A DNA stretch of 37,848 nt from Thermoguttaceae bacterium (GTDB lineage: Bacteria > Planctomycetota > Planctomycetia > Pirellulales > Thermoguttaceae): NCBI GenBank assembly GCA_025062105.1, contig JANXAQ010000064.1, positions 1 to 37,848 of the forward strand, given 5' to 3'. Within the stretch, counting starts at the first letter, position 1; each line of letters starts with the position of its first letter. Below, one piece after another: positions 17,195 to 26,010 of the stretch. The position numbers and the translations under genes are program-made. Below the pieces are notes generated by a model. It saw only the letters and a list, made by a program, of their open reading frames with translations, was not told where the DNA came from and did not search any database.

Positions 17195-17965
17195 ATGCCC
17201 GAAAAGCTGATCCACCTCCCGCCCAAAGGCAGAGTCGTTTTTGTCGGCGATACCCACGGCGATCTGGAAGCGACTCAAACGGTCCTGCAATGGTATCGCC
17301 GAGAGGAGACAGTCCTAGTATTTTTGGGCGATTACGTGGATCGTGGCCTTAAAAGTAAGGAGAATCTCGATCTGGTGATTCACCTCTGGGAGACAGATCC
17401 TAGGCATGTCATTCCGCTGCAAGGAAACCACGAAGGATATTTTGTGCGGCGCTACAGCCCGGCGTATTTTTGGATGAGCCTGGATGCCCAAGAATTTGAA
17501 TATTACAAGCAGAAGGTATCGGAGTTTCCTTTGGCTGTGTCGGTGGGCAGCATCCTAGCCTTGCATGGCGCCGTGCCGAATCTGGAAACACTGGCAGACT
17601 TCGAAACCATAAGGATCGGCGACTCCCATTGGCTCACCCTGACCTGGGGAGACTTTTCCGAGCAGCAAACCGCAGGTGGTAATAGAAACAGGGTCTATAC
17701 AAAAGATTATTTCGATCGGATCATGCAAAAACTTGGCAAGTCTCTGTTGATCCGGGGTCATGATCCGGAAGCGAAAGTAGCGATCTACGACGGTCGATGT
17801 GTAACGCTTTCTACAACCATCGTATTTGGCCCAAGGAAAATCGCCATTGCCGATTTTACCAAAAGGCCGAAAATCGCCGCTGCTGGTGATTTGGAAATTG
17901 TTGACATTGACCAACTGACAGCCATCATCGGAGAGACTAAACGGCCTCTGCGGAAGGAGAGATGA
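17195..17965 (+). CDS. Serine/threonine protein phosphatase-like metallophosphoesterase
   Basis: A 256-residue PPP-family enzyme. The two-metal active site is complete: GDTHG (18-22), GDYVDRG (45-51), GNHE (77-80), LHGAVPN (about 126-132) and RGHDPE (about 187-192). The GDTHGDLEAT and GDYVDRGLKSKENL spacing resembles bacterial Ser/Thr phosphatases more than ApaH. It has no signal peptide. The C-terminal 40 residues form one more beta-strand hairpin, as in the family. It is in the same orientation as the phosphatase at 15720, but 308 bp away with a family A repeat between, so joint transcription is possible but not shown. No clear Shine-Dalgarno is visible before the ATG. Confidence 0.88.
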   Translation: MPEKLIHLPPKGRVVFVGDTHGDLEATQTVLQWYRREETVLVFLGDYVDRGLKSKENLDLVIHLWETDPRHVIPLQGNHEGYFVRRYSPAYFWMSLDAQEFEYYKQKVSEFPLAVSVGSILALHGAVPNLETLADFETIRIGDSHWLTLTWGDFSEQQTAGGNRNRVYTKDYFDRIMQKLGKSLLIRGHDPEAKVAIYDGRCVTLSTTIVFGPRKIAIADFTKRPKIAAAGDLEIVDIDQLTAIIGETKRPLRKER

Positions 17966-18228
17966 AATTTTATCGAGCCACCCGACATGCCTTTTCCTAC
18001 GTTCACTGCCCCGTGCCTAGGAGCGGAGAACGGCCCCCGGAAAACCAACCTATGGGAAAAATACAAATGGGAAAATACAAAAGTCTATGAGCGTGTCTGA
18101 AAAGGCCTTGACAGGCGGGGAAAGCTGCGGTATTTAAGGCGCCCAGGAAGTCTGGGAAACGGATTTTGCCACCAAAGGAAAACGGAGTTTATCCCCCAAG
18201 CAAAAGGCTGCTCCGATGAAACGGGTTT

Positions 18229-18248
18229 ATCCATCCGATCGGATGGAT
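18229..18248. other. Perfect 20 bp palindrome
   Basis: ATCCATCCGATCGGATGGAT is a perfect uninterrupted palindrome, as expected for a dimeric DNA-binding protein site or a recombination site. It lies 50 bp before the paired hairpin elements at 18298. Confidence 0.7.
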
Positions 18249-18297
18249 TCTTAATGGTAGACGATCGCCCGGTTGATCGCTCCGGACCGACCGCGGA

Positions 18298-18401
18298 CAT
18301 TGGTATCTACACATCTTCCCGGACACGCAATAGGTGGGGGGTGATCCGGCTGACAAGCTCCCAACATCTTGTAGAGAAAACTGGTTATATAGATACCAAT
18401 G
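18298..18401 (+). repeat. Inverted-repeat element, unit 1 of a pair
   Basis: 104 bp bounded by CATTGGTATCTA and TAGATACCAATG. The right part, CAACATCTTGTAGAGAAA then GGTTA..TAGATACCAATG, is shared with the next unit. Confidence 0.85.
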
Positions 18402-18406
18402 GACGG

Positions 18407-18509
18407 CATTGGTATCTACACAGCTTTTCGGATCCACAATATGTTGGAGTAAACTGTTCGGCAAAGCCACAACATCTTGTAGAGAAAGACGGTTACGTAG
18501 ATACCAATG
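18407..18509 (+). repeat. Inverted-repeat element, unit 2 of a pair
   Basis: 103 bp with the same ends (CATTGGTATCTACACA / GTAGATACCAATG), separated from unit 1 by GACGG and followed by GACCG. The left and middle parts differ from unit 1, while the right third is nearly identical. Confidence 0.85.
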
Positions 18510-18581
18510 GACCGTAGGGGCGGCCGCGTCAAGTTGACATGCAAGCGGTGCTCAACGGCATCTTTTCCATTGTATGGGCTG

Positions 18582-18667
18582 GTTGTGCGGGCAGATGTTG
18601 CCCAAAGGCTATCCGCCCGAACAAAACGAAACACGTAAGCCATCGACAGTTGCGCGGGCAGATGTTG
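18582..18667. repeat. 19 bp direct repeat, two copies
   Basis: GTTGTGCGGGCAGATGTTG (18582) and GTTGCGCGGGCAGATGTTG (18649) differ at one base and are 67 bp apart, in a region without genes. Confidence 0.75.
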
Positions 18668-18713
18668 TCTCCGCCCTGGCAAACGGTCTATTATTGACGT
18701 TTGAATTACCAAA

Positions 18714-18902
18714 GGAACCTCTGCATGATTCAAGGGCGATATTTTGATACCATGTTGGATGTCTTTCCTCTAACACAACATATAGAGCTCGAGCATTGCT
18801 AGCATCCGATAGATAATAGGTATTCGGATAGGAAAAACCGAACGGCTATAGAAGCAAAAGTCCATAAAGTTCACTACATGTTCAGGATTTTGCAGAGGTT
18901 CC
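18714..18902 (+). repeat. Family B element, tandem copy 1
   Basis: 189 bp with ends GGAACCTCTGCATGATTC and GGATTTTGCAGAGGTTCC and the core GAGCATTGCTAGCATC. The 15-16 bp segment GTTTGAATTACC(C)AAA precedes this element and the next, so B plus this segment forms a tandem unit. Confidence 0.92.
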
Positions 18903-18918
18903 GTTTGAATTACCCAAA

Positions 18919-19266
18919 GGAACCTCTGGATAATTCAAGGGCGATATTTTTATACCATTTTGGTTCACAGTGCCTCTACCCGAATATGTAGGGTGCTAGA
19001 ATGGCTAGCACCGAATAGATAGTAGTTCTTCGGGTAGGAGGGCTAAAAGGCTATAGAATAAAAATTCATATAGTGCACTACGTATTTTGGATTTTCAGAG
19101 GCTGTCTGGAAATGCGTTTTTCTAAGGAAAATCAGCTTGGTAGCGGGATTACCTAGCATCCGGAACGTGCCTATTTTCTCGCCTTTTACTGTATAAGATC
19201 TGCTTAAGCCCACCCTTATCGGGAAACGGCCAAGTCTTGATTTGCAGACAGCCTATCAGAGGTTGC
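18919..19266 (+). repeat. Family B element, tandem copy 2, interrupted by family E
   Basis: The left end is GGAACCTCTGGATAATTC. The right terminal repeat is split by a family E insertion (19100-19253): GATTTTCAGA comes before it and TATCAGAGGTTGC after it. Without E and one flank copy the length is about 187 bp, the family B size. Confidence 0.82.
19100..19253 (+). repeat. Family E inverted-repeat element inserted in family B
   Basis: 154 bp with terminal repeats GGCTGTCTGGAAAT and GATTTGCAGACAGCC. Flanks TTTCAGA (19093-19099) and TATCAGA (19254-19260) look like a 7 bp target duplication with one mismatch. Confidence 0.8.
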
Positions 19267-19279
19267 TTTGTGCCTGCTT

Positions 19280-19366
19280 GGTTCAAGTAAATTTCCTCAT
19301 GCCAATATTTTCAAAGGGTGGCGGATCTCACGGTGGCAGCACCCTTGGAAAATGGCAAAAGCGGAG
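19280..19366 (+). repeat. Family A remnant (right half only)
   Basis: GTTCAAGTAAATTTCCTCA, GCCAATATTTTCAAAGG and GGAAAATGGCAAAAGCGGAG correspond to the right half of family A. The left half is absent. Confidence 0.6.
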
Positions 19367-19369
19367 CTT

Positions 19370-19881
19370 ACATATTAGGATTTCTAACCACTGTCCTGGG
19401 GCCTAAAATTTAATAAGAAGACAGGGCCCCTTTTTGCGGGAGCCAGAATCATAACTTTCAAAATAAACGCAGGTTAATAAGATAACCCGGCCAGTTTTTA
19501 GACAATATTGAAACCACAGCCTTAGATCACCGGACAAACTTTCTCTGGGGGTGGAGGCTCGGGACCCATCCTTTGGAAAAATGGTTCATTAAAGAAGGCT
19601 AGACAATCTGGGAACTTAGAAAATTTAGAAAGTTTTCCTATACCTTTGTCTTTTCCAAATTCAGAGGTACTCCATTTAATCCGTACCACTTCGCATGAAG
19701 GAAATGGGGCGGTGTTTTCCCCTCATGTTGTTGATCCTAGAGGGTTAGGGGCCGACGGAAGGGGACAAACTGCAGAGTTTGCCGCCCCGCAGGGGGGAAC
19801 TTAGCTAACCAGCCTTTGCCACGGGGCAGAGAGATATTACTTCACTTGGCAGAGGGTTACCATCTATAGTGCGGTGGGTTT
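19370..19881. other. Upstream region of the radical SAM gene
   Basis: No gene. A GGGGCC/GGCCCC stem with a 20 nt loop followed by TTTTT lies at 19397-19436; no rightward gene ends nearby, so I do not call it a terminator. A hairpin CAAACT/AGTTTG enclosed by GGGG and CCCC lies at 19761-19788, about 95 bp before the start codon and possibly in the leader. Confidence 0.4.
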
Positions 19882-21693
19882 ATGGAACGAGATCCATCTT
19901 CTGCAAAGAATAGTTTTGCTGCGTTGCGGGAGCAGGTCGAGCGAACGATTTTGCCTCGAGTCCAGACGCCGGCTCAGTATATTGGCGGGGAGCTGAACGC
20001 CGTGGTGAAATCGCCGGAGGGGCTACGAGGCCGGATGTGCCTTGCCTTTCCGGATGCTTATACCATCGGTATGAGTTGTCATGGCTTGCAAGTTCTGTAT
20101 GCGGCGGTCAATCGGCGGCCGGATTGGGCATGTGAGCGTATTTTTACTCCTGGCCGGGACATGGAAGCCATTCTTCGCCAAGAGGGGATTCCCTTATGGA
20201 GTTTGGAAACCTTTAGCCCGCTTTGGCAATTCGATATTGTGGGCTTCTCCCTGCAATATGAACTTTTAGCTACTAACATCTTGACCATTTTGGATTTGGG
20301 GGGCATTCCGCTTCGGAGTCAGGAGCGTACGGATCGGGATCCCTTAGTCATTGCGGGAGGTCCCTGTGTGCAGAATCCGGAACCTTGGGTGCCATTTATT
20401 GACTTATTTATTCTTGGCGACGGAGAAGAGAGTCTGTTGGAGGTGGCCGACGCGTGGTTAGAAGTCCGTTCCCAAGGGGGAACCCGTCAAGAGAAGCTAG
20501 CCCGTCTAGCGGCTCGATTTGCCTGTGTTTATGTTCCTAGCCTGTACCAGGCGGCCTTGGATGCCGATGGCCGACCGTTGCCGCCAGTGCCGTTTCGGCC
20601 CGAAGCCCGTCCGGTGATCGAACCGGCCGTACTTTTGGATTTGGAAAGTTTTCCTCTACCGACTCGGCCTGTGGTTCCTCATGTGGCCGCTGTGCAGGAC
20701 CGGATTACTTTGGAAATTATGCGGGGCTGTCCGTGGCGGTGCCGGTTCTGCCAAAGCAACCCCATGAAACGTCCTGTGCGGTTCCGTAAAGTAGAAACCA
20801 TCCTTCGGGCCGCCTGGGAATCGTACTGGGCTACCGGCTATAACGAAATTGGTCTTTTGTCCCTTTCGACGAGCGATTATCCATACTTTGATGAGTTGAT
20901 GGATCGTCTTTCGGCGGAGTTTGGTCCGTTGGGGGTGAGCATTTCGGTACCTAGTCTGCGGATTAATCACCAATGGAGGCTTTTGGCGTTGCAGCTGGGC
21001 ACGGAACGGCATTCCGGCCTAACGCTAGCGCCAGAGGCTGCCCGGGACGAAATGCGTCGCCGTATTGGTAAACAAGTTACTAATGATGATCTTTTGGAAG
21101 GATGCCGACAAGCCTTCCAGCGAGGGTTCCATCGGGTAAAACTTTACTTTATGTGTGGTCTGCCTGGCGAAACTGCCCAGGACCTGACGGCCATAGTGGA
21201 CCTAGCGGAGGACATTGCCCGAGTGGGCCGCCAGGTCCGCGGCCGACCGGTTACTGTTGTTGCTAACGTCTCCAACTTCATCCCGAAGCCGCATACTCCG
21301 TTCCAATGGCTCGGTATGGCAAGCCGGGAGTACCTCCAGCAAGCCCATCGTCTGCTTCGCCGCCGGGTCCGACTGCGCAGCGTAGAGATCAAATGTCATG
21401 ATCCGGATGCCAGCCTGCTGGAAGGTCTTATTAGCCGAGGCGACCGCCGACTGGGTGACGTCATCCAATGGGCATGGGAACACGGGGCTCGCTTCGACGC
21501 CTGGACCGATCAGTTTCAGCCCCAGCTTTGGCAAGAGGCCCTCCGGGCCTGTCGGCTAGATCCTGCGCCGCTTTTGCACCAACCCTATCAGCTGGACCGC
21601 CCCTTGCCCTGGGACCATACGACCGTCCGCCAAGGTCGTCAGTACCTCCAGCAGGAATACCTCCAATCCATCGATGTGAACTTGCAACCATAA
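19882..21693 (+). CDS. Radical SAM protein of the TIGR03960 type
   Basis: A 603-residue radical SAM protein. Residues about 50-190 form a Rossmann-like domain at the position of a B12-binding domain (AFPDAYTIGMSCHGLQVLYAAV, FDIVGFSLQYELLATNIL, PLVIAGGPCVQNPEPW), but there is no DxHxxG cobalamin-histidine motif. The [4Fe-4S] motif is C283-PWR-C287-RF-C290, in MRGCPWRCRFCQ, followed by a radical SAM barrel (SVPSLRINH, GLTLAPEAARDEMRRRIGK, VKLYFMCGLPGE). Many bacteria encode this protein next to or fused with a DUF2344 (TIGR03936) protein, often near ribosomal or RNase G genes; no such partner follows here. The substrate is not established, though an RNA- or translation-related modification has been proposed by context. 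The start codon has only a weak GGTGGG ribosome site. Confidence 0.88.
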   Translation: MERDPSSAKNSFAALREQVERTILPRVQTPAQYIGGELNAVVKSPEGLRGRMCLAFPDAYTIGMSCHGLQVLYAAVNRRPDWACERIFTPGRDMEAILRQEGIPLWSLETFSPLWQFDIVGFSLQYELLATNILTILDLGGIPLRSQERTDRDPLVIAGGPCVQNPEPWVPFIDLFILGDGEESLLEVADAWLEVRSQGGTRQEKLARLAARFACVYVPSLYQAALDADGRPLPPVPFRPEARPVIEPAVLLDLESFPLPTRPVVPHVAAVQDRITLEIMRGCPWRCRFCQSNPMKRPVRFRKVETILRAAWESYWATGYNEIGLLSLSTSDYPYFDELMDRLSAEFGPLGVSISVPSLRINHQWRLLALQLGTERHSGLTLAPEAARDEMRRRIGKQVTNDDLLEGCRQAFQRGFHRVKLYFMCGLPGETAQDLTAIVDLAEDIARVGRQVRGRPVTVVANVSNFIPKPHTPFQWLGMASREYLQQAHRLLRRRVRLRSVEIKCHDPDASLLEGLISRGDRRLGDVIQWAWEHGARFDAWTDQFQPQLWQEALRACRLDPAPLLHQPYQLDRPLPWDHTTVRQGRQYLQQEYLQSIDVNLQP

Positions 21694-21931
21694 TCACCAG
21701 CACTTCGGAATCATTCACCCGAACAAATCTTATCCTCCTCTTCTCTCGGCCATACGTATTTACACGTTTTCTAGAGCCTTGCCGCAGCCAGAAGACCGGA
21801 CAAACCGGTATATTGGCGTCGCCTCTGCCCGGCAGCGGAAAAGATCGATTCGCAAAACTTGCCAGCTGAAGGGTAAGCTCAGCGAGCATTCAGAGGAACT
21901 TCAGCATGATTCAATAGAGATATTTTTATAC

Positions 21932-22078
21932 CTCGAGTTTTGCCATTTTTAACTCCTCCCGGAGGGGAAAAGTTCTAACTTCTTGTAAATATTGGAATTA
22001 GGAAATTGAGTGAACAAAAGGCGGTTTCGTCGTAACTCTTGGAAATAAAAGCAGTTAGGAAATTTGGCAAAAGTCGAG
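21932..22078 (-). repeat. Family A element nested in family B
   Basis: 147 bp with ends CTCGAGTTTTGCCATTTTT / AATTTGGCAAAAGTCGAG. TTATAC precedes it (21926-21931) and follows it (22079-22084), a perfect 6 bp target duplication. The insertion site is the same TTTTTATACC motif of family B that is hit at 4403. Confidence 0.94.
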
Positions 22079-22084
22079 TTATAC

Positions 22085-22276
22085 GGAACCCCTGCATAAT
22101 TCGAAAGGGATATTTCTATACCATTTTGTCTGGTATTTTCTCTAACACAACATATAGGGCTGCTAGCATTGCTAGCACCCAATAGATAATAGTAGATGTC
22201 CCGAGAGGAGAATCAACCGGCTAGAGAGTCAAAGGTTCCCAAAGTTCACTATATGTTCAGGATTTTGCAGAGGTTC
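22085..22276 (+). repeat. Family B element nested in another family B
   Basis: 192 bp with ends GGAACCCCTGCATAATTC and GGATTTTGCAGAGGTTCC. It holds the GGGCTGCTAGCATTGCTAGC core. TATAC directly precedes and directly follows it, a 5 bp target duplication in the outer copy. Confidence 0.93.
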
Positions 22277-22492
22277 CTATACCATTTTGGTTCCTTGCCC
22301 GTCTGACCCGATACATTGGGCTGTTAGCAATGCTAGACATACTGCAGGTGTTTGGATGGGGGCAGCAAAAACGTAGAAAAGCGAAGGTTCAGAGAAGTTC
22401 ACTATTTGTTCAGGATTATGCAGAGGTTTCCAGTGGCTAAGGACGTGAAAGAGAAAGAGCAAATGCGCTTATGAGGACAAATGGTTATTTGT

Positions 22493-25387
22493 TTATTTGA
22501 TCTTCTCTTGCCAGCGTTTGAGCCACAGGAGCGCTTCTAGCGGCGGCATTTTGTCCAGGTCCAGCCGTCGCAACTCATCCAGGATCGGATGTTCCATTGG
22601 CTGGAACAGAGTCAGTTGCACGTAGCCGCCAGGGCGGCTGGGGATTTTAGATCGACTGCCCGAACCCGACCGACGGTGGCTGTCGACAGGAGCAGCATCT
22701 TGAGAGGCGGCAGAGAAATGTGGTGTTGTTTGGCTGGGGAAGCCGAGCAATGTTTGCGAGGCAGGCGGTGGTCTATCCGGGGTTTGAGCTTCGGGGCAAG
22801 CTTCCAGCCTGTCTTCCGGCGGCAGAGCTTGGGCCGGGAAAACCCCACCCGGACTTTGAGCTTCGGGGCAAGCAATCGGCTCCGTCGGGTGTTGTTCTCC
22901 AATTGGGGAAGTTGGTGGGCTAAGAGTGGTCCAGGCGGCCGTTTCGGCGGCCAGACGCTCATCTTCCAGTTGCACCAGGACATCTTTGGCCCGTTCGATG
23001 ATCGGCCGAGGCACCCCGGCCAATCGGGCCACATGAATGCCGTAGCTTTTATCCGCCGCTCCTGGCAGGATTTTATGGAGGAAGATGACCTCGTCTTGCC
23101 ATTCTCGGACCGCCACATTCAGGTTCATGACGCCGGGCAGGTGTCGTTCCAGGTCGGTCAATTCATGGTAATGGGTGGCAAAGAGCGTTCGGCACTGGAT
23201 GCGATCATGTAGGTACTCGGCCACCGCCCAGGCCAGCGAGATGCCGTCGTAGGTGCTAGTACCTCGGCCGATCTCGTCTAGGACAACCAAACTCCTCCGG
23301 GTGGCCAAGTGGCAGATGCGGGCTGTTTCGGTCATTTCGACCATGAAGGTGCTTTGGCCTCGGGCTAATTCGTCGCTTGCACCGACGCGTGCAAAAATCC
23401 GGTCGGCCACGCCGATGACGGCCTCCTTGGCCGGGATGAAGCTGCCGGTCTGGGCCAAAAGTACCAGGAGGGCGACCTGACGAATATACGTACTTTTACC
23501 TGCCATATTGGGTCCGGTTACCAGGGCAATCGTTTTACCTTCGCCCATGCCGACGCCCAGTTCCGTGTCGTTGGGCACAAAGGCCCCTTCTGGTTCCAGG
23601 ATGTCTAGGACCGGATGACGGCCATCTCGGATCAGAAGGATTGGTTCTTCGACCAATCGAGGTCGGCAGTAGTTGCGCTGGCGTGCAAGTTCTGCCAGAG
23701 CGGCCACCACATCCAGTTGGGCCAAAGCGGCGGCAGTCTGCTGCAATCGGGCTCTGGCCGCCGACGCCTCCTCTCGCAACTGACAAAACAGTTCATATTC
23801 CAAAGCCCGTGCCTTTTCGTCGGCCGTTAGCACCCGCTCCTCGTACTGCTTGAGTTCCGGCGTAATGAAGCGCTCGGCGTTTTTGAGCGTCTGTTTGCGG
23901 ATGTAATCCTCAGGGATTTTATCCCGATGGGTGTTGGTTACTTCGATGTAATAGCCGAACACTTTGTTAAACCCCACTTTCAGGGTGGGGATACCCGTCC
24001 GCTGGATCTCATGTGCTTGATACTGGGCAATCCATTGTTTACCGCCCTGGGCTAGATCGCGCAGTTCATCCAATTCTGGACAAAAGCCTGTGCGGATGAA
24101 ACCACCCTCTCGGCTGCTCAATGGACAATCTTCCACCAAGGCAGCGTCCAGTTTGGTCTGTAGCTCCAGGCAAGGGTCAATGCTGGACTGGATCTGTTGC
24201 AACAGGCGGCTTGTGCGGCCAGCTAGCTTGAGCTCTAATTCCGGCAGCATCCGGAGCGTCTTGGCCAGGAAGCTCAGGTCCCTTGGGGTTGCCCGGCCGG
24301 TGGTGATGCGGGCTAAAAGGCGCTCCAAGTCATAAACCCGTTGGAGCGATTCCCGGAGTGCATTGCGCAGCCGATCGGCCTGGTACAGTTCTTCGACGGC
24401 ATCCAGACGCTGGTTGATAGCGGCAATATCGGTTAGCGGACTAGAAAGCCACTCAGCCCAGAGCCGAGCCCCCATCGGTGTAACCGTGCGGTCCAACACG
24501 GCGGCCAGCGATCCTTCCCGTCGGCCTTCGCGCAAGGTGCGGGTTATCTCCAGGCTTCGGCGGGTCGATTGGTCAATCTCCAGCACACTGCCCCGGCGAT
24601 AGGGCAGCAGCCGATCCAGGTGCGCTAACGATGTCTTCTGGGTTTCGGTCAGATAGTCCAAGATGGCCCCGGCGGCCCGGATGGCTTGCCGATCTTCCGG
24701 GCTGTCGGTAAAACCGAATCCTTCCAGGCTGTGCAGGCCGAAATGTTTTCGCAGGATCTGGCAGGCCGTCTCCCAATTAAACGCCCAGGGCGGCCGACGG
24801 GTAAGCATCATCCGGTGCTGATCGGCGCCGGCAGGCAAAGCTTCGCCCTCGGCCAGCAGGCATTCCGACGGCCCAATCCGGGCCAATTGGTCTGCAAGTT
24901 CCCCCCTAGGAAATGCAGCCGCCTGGAACCGGCCGGTCGATAGCTCCACCCAAGCCAAACCAGCCGGCTCCCCAGGGCTGATGGCTGCCAAATAGTTGCT
25001 CGAGCGGGGGTCCAGCAGGGTCTCTTCGGTAATAGTGCCGGCCGTTACTACCCGGGTGATCTCTCGACGAACCAGCCCCTTGGCCAATTTAGGGTCTTCT
25101 ACCTGCTCGCAGACAGCCACCCGAAGACCTGCCGAAATAAGCTTGGCCAAGTAATGCTCCAATTGATGATGCGGAAAGCCGGCCATGGGGATGGCGTTTT
25201 CGCCTTTTTCCCGGCTAGTAAGGGCCAGGTTCAGTAGGCGGGCGGCCGTTTTGGCGTCCTCATAGAAAAGCTCGTAAAAATCCCCCATCCGAAACAGCAA
25301 CAAAGCATCCCCACAGGCCCGCTTGGCCTCCTGATATTGCCGCATCATCGGCGTAAGCGACTCGTAGGCTCCATGCATACCCTCCAT
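22493..25387 (-). CDS. mutS: DNA mismatch repair protein MutS
   Basis: Full-length MutS1, 964 residues (typical 850-880). The mismatch-contacting motif F37-Y38-E39 lies in GDFYELF; then follow connector, lever and clamp regions and the ATPase with Walker [10 protein letters not shown] (about 622-632), [20 protein letters not shown] and [15 protein letters not shown]. The excess length is a Pro/Ser/Gln-rich linker at about 820-918 between the ATPase and the final helices, which includes the repeated peptide ACPEAQ(S/T)P. Just after it comes QLTLF (924-928), which fits the sliding-clamp binding consensus. No mutL is nearby. The start at 25387 has weak ribosome-site support; the in-frame ATG three codons later is possible. 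Confidence 0.97.
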   Translation of the reverse strand: MEGMHGAYESLTPMMRQYQEAKRACGDALLLFRMGDFYELFYEDAKTAARLLNLALTSREKGENAIPMAGFPHHQLEHYLAKLISAGLRVAVCEQVEDPKLAKGLVRREITRVVTAGTITEETLLDPRSSNYLAAISPGEPAGLAWVELSTGRFQAAAFPRGELADQLARIGPSECLLAEGEALPAGADQHRMMLTRRPPWAFNWETACQILRKHFGLHSLEGFGFTDSPEDRQAIRAAGAILDYLTETQKTSLAHLDRLLPYRRGSVLEIDQSTRRSLEITRTLREGRREGSLAAVLDRTVTPMGARLWAEWLSSPLTDIAAINQRLDAVEELYQADRLRNALRESLQRVYDLERLLARITTGRATPRDLSFLAKTLRMLPELELKLAGRTSRLLQQIQSSIDPCLELQTKLDAALVEDCPLSSREGGFIRTGFCPELDELRDLAQGGKQWIAQYQAHEIQRTGIPTLKVGFNKVFGYYIEVTNTHRDKIPEDYIRKQTLKNAERFITPELKQYEERVLTADEKARALEYELFCQLREEASAARARLQQTAAALAQLDVVAALAELARQRNYCRPRLVEEPILLIRDGRHPVLDILEPEGAFVPNDTELGVGMGEGKTIALVTGPNMAGKSTYIRQVALLVLLAQTGSFIPAKEAVIGVADRIFARVGASDELARGQSTFMVEMTETARICHLATRRSLVVLDEIGRGTSTYDGISLAWAVAEYLHDRIQCRTLFATHYHELTDLERHLPGVMNLNVAVREWQDEVIFLHKILPGAADKSYGIHVARLAGVPRPIIERAKDVLVQLEDERLAAETAAWTTLSPPTSPIGEQHPTEPIACPEAQSPGGVFPAQALPPEDRLEACPEAQTPDRPPPASQTLLGFPSQTTPHFSAASQDAAPVDSHRRSGSGSRSKIPSRPGGYVQLTLFQPMEHPILDELRRLDLDKMPPLEALLWLKRWQEKIK

Positions 25388-25432
25388 GCTAGCAGATGGA
25401 CTCCCCGCCCCTCAAGGGGCCACCTGGAACAG

Positions 25433-25467
25433 GGTGCAGCTTAAATTCTGGTGGGTTAATTGGGCAA
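25433..25467 (-). repeat. Family G terminal fragment
   Basis: GGTGCAGCTTAAATTCTGG then GGGTTAATTGGGCAA equals the reverse complement of the right end of 28920-29193. It stops exactly where the family C element begins. Confidence 0.75.
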
Positions 25468-25727
25468 CTGTAGTTTCTGAAAAAATCCCCTTTATCGGGA
25501 TTAACTTGCCTTGACTTCGGCTTGCCTTCATCGGCTACCAGCCCAGACCCTTTGGGTTGCCTAGGAGCCTAACCTGTTGGAAAGCCATAGGCTAAGAGTA
25601 GATGTGCCATGTTGGTTAGGGTCTTCGGGCAGGGTGTAGAAGTTGGCCATTCCCTTTGGGAAGGGCGGACCGTTTGGGCTGGCTCCATCACTTATCCCCA
25701 CAAAGAGCGATTTTGCAGAAAGTACAG
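25468..25727 (+). repeat. Family C element, copy 2
   Basis: 260 bp with ends CTGTAGTTTCTGAAAAAAT and GATTTTGCAGAAAGTACAG. It shares the AGACCCTTTGGGTTGCCTAG block and GGTCTTCGGGCAGGG with copy 1. Unlike copies 1 and 3 it has no target duplication: a family G fragment abuts the left side and a family B fragment the right side. Confidence 0.88.
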
Positions 25728-25855
25728 TTCTAACCCGACATATAGTGTTGCCAGCATTGCTAGCAGCCAATAGTTAGTAGGTGAGGAGAACAGCAGGCCC
25801 TAAGAATCAAAAGCTCATTTAGTTCACTACATGTTCAGTATTTTGCAAAGGTTCC
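25728..25855 (+). repeat. Family B element, left-truncated
   Basis: It starts inside the element at TTCTAACCCGACATATAG, has the GCCAGCATTGCTAGCAGCC core and ends GTATTTTGCAAAGGTTCC. The first third of the family B sequence is missing; the family C element occupies that side. Confidence 0.85.
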
Positions 25856-26010
25856 CGCTATCCTTTGCCTTTGCTAAACCATTCCTGGTATGAGCAATCA
25901 GTGTGAGGGGAAAGTGCCCGAAAATGTCCACTGCCATGCTAACAAGGACAGCTTATGCATCATCTTGCTCCGGAGCAGAGCCTGGTGTGGGAAGTGGGTC
26001 CCTAGGGATT

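Larger units (their letters stand above)
21895..22431 (+). repeat. Family B element containing nested A and B insertions
   Basis: The outer family B runs 21895-21931 and resumes at 22277 (TATACCATTTTGGTTCC...) to end GGATTATGCAGAGGTTTCC at 22431. Inside are a complete family A (21932-22078), its duplicated TTATAC and a second complete family B (22085-22276). Subtracting both insertions and the 6 and 5 bp duplications leaves 187 bp, as expected for one family B element. Confidence 0.93.

Noticed and set aside
18298-18509. Possible CRISPR array
   Set aside because: Only two long units with inverted-repeat ends, no short direct repeats with regular spacers and no cas genes.
19397-19436. GGGGCC/GGCCCC stem followed by TTTTT as a terminator
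   Set aside because: The loop is long and the nearest rightward gene ends at 17965, so there is nothing obvious to terminate.
22589-23212. 207-codon rightward frame
   Set aside because: It lies entirely antisense to mutS and has no start signal or recognisable domain.
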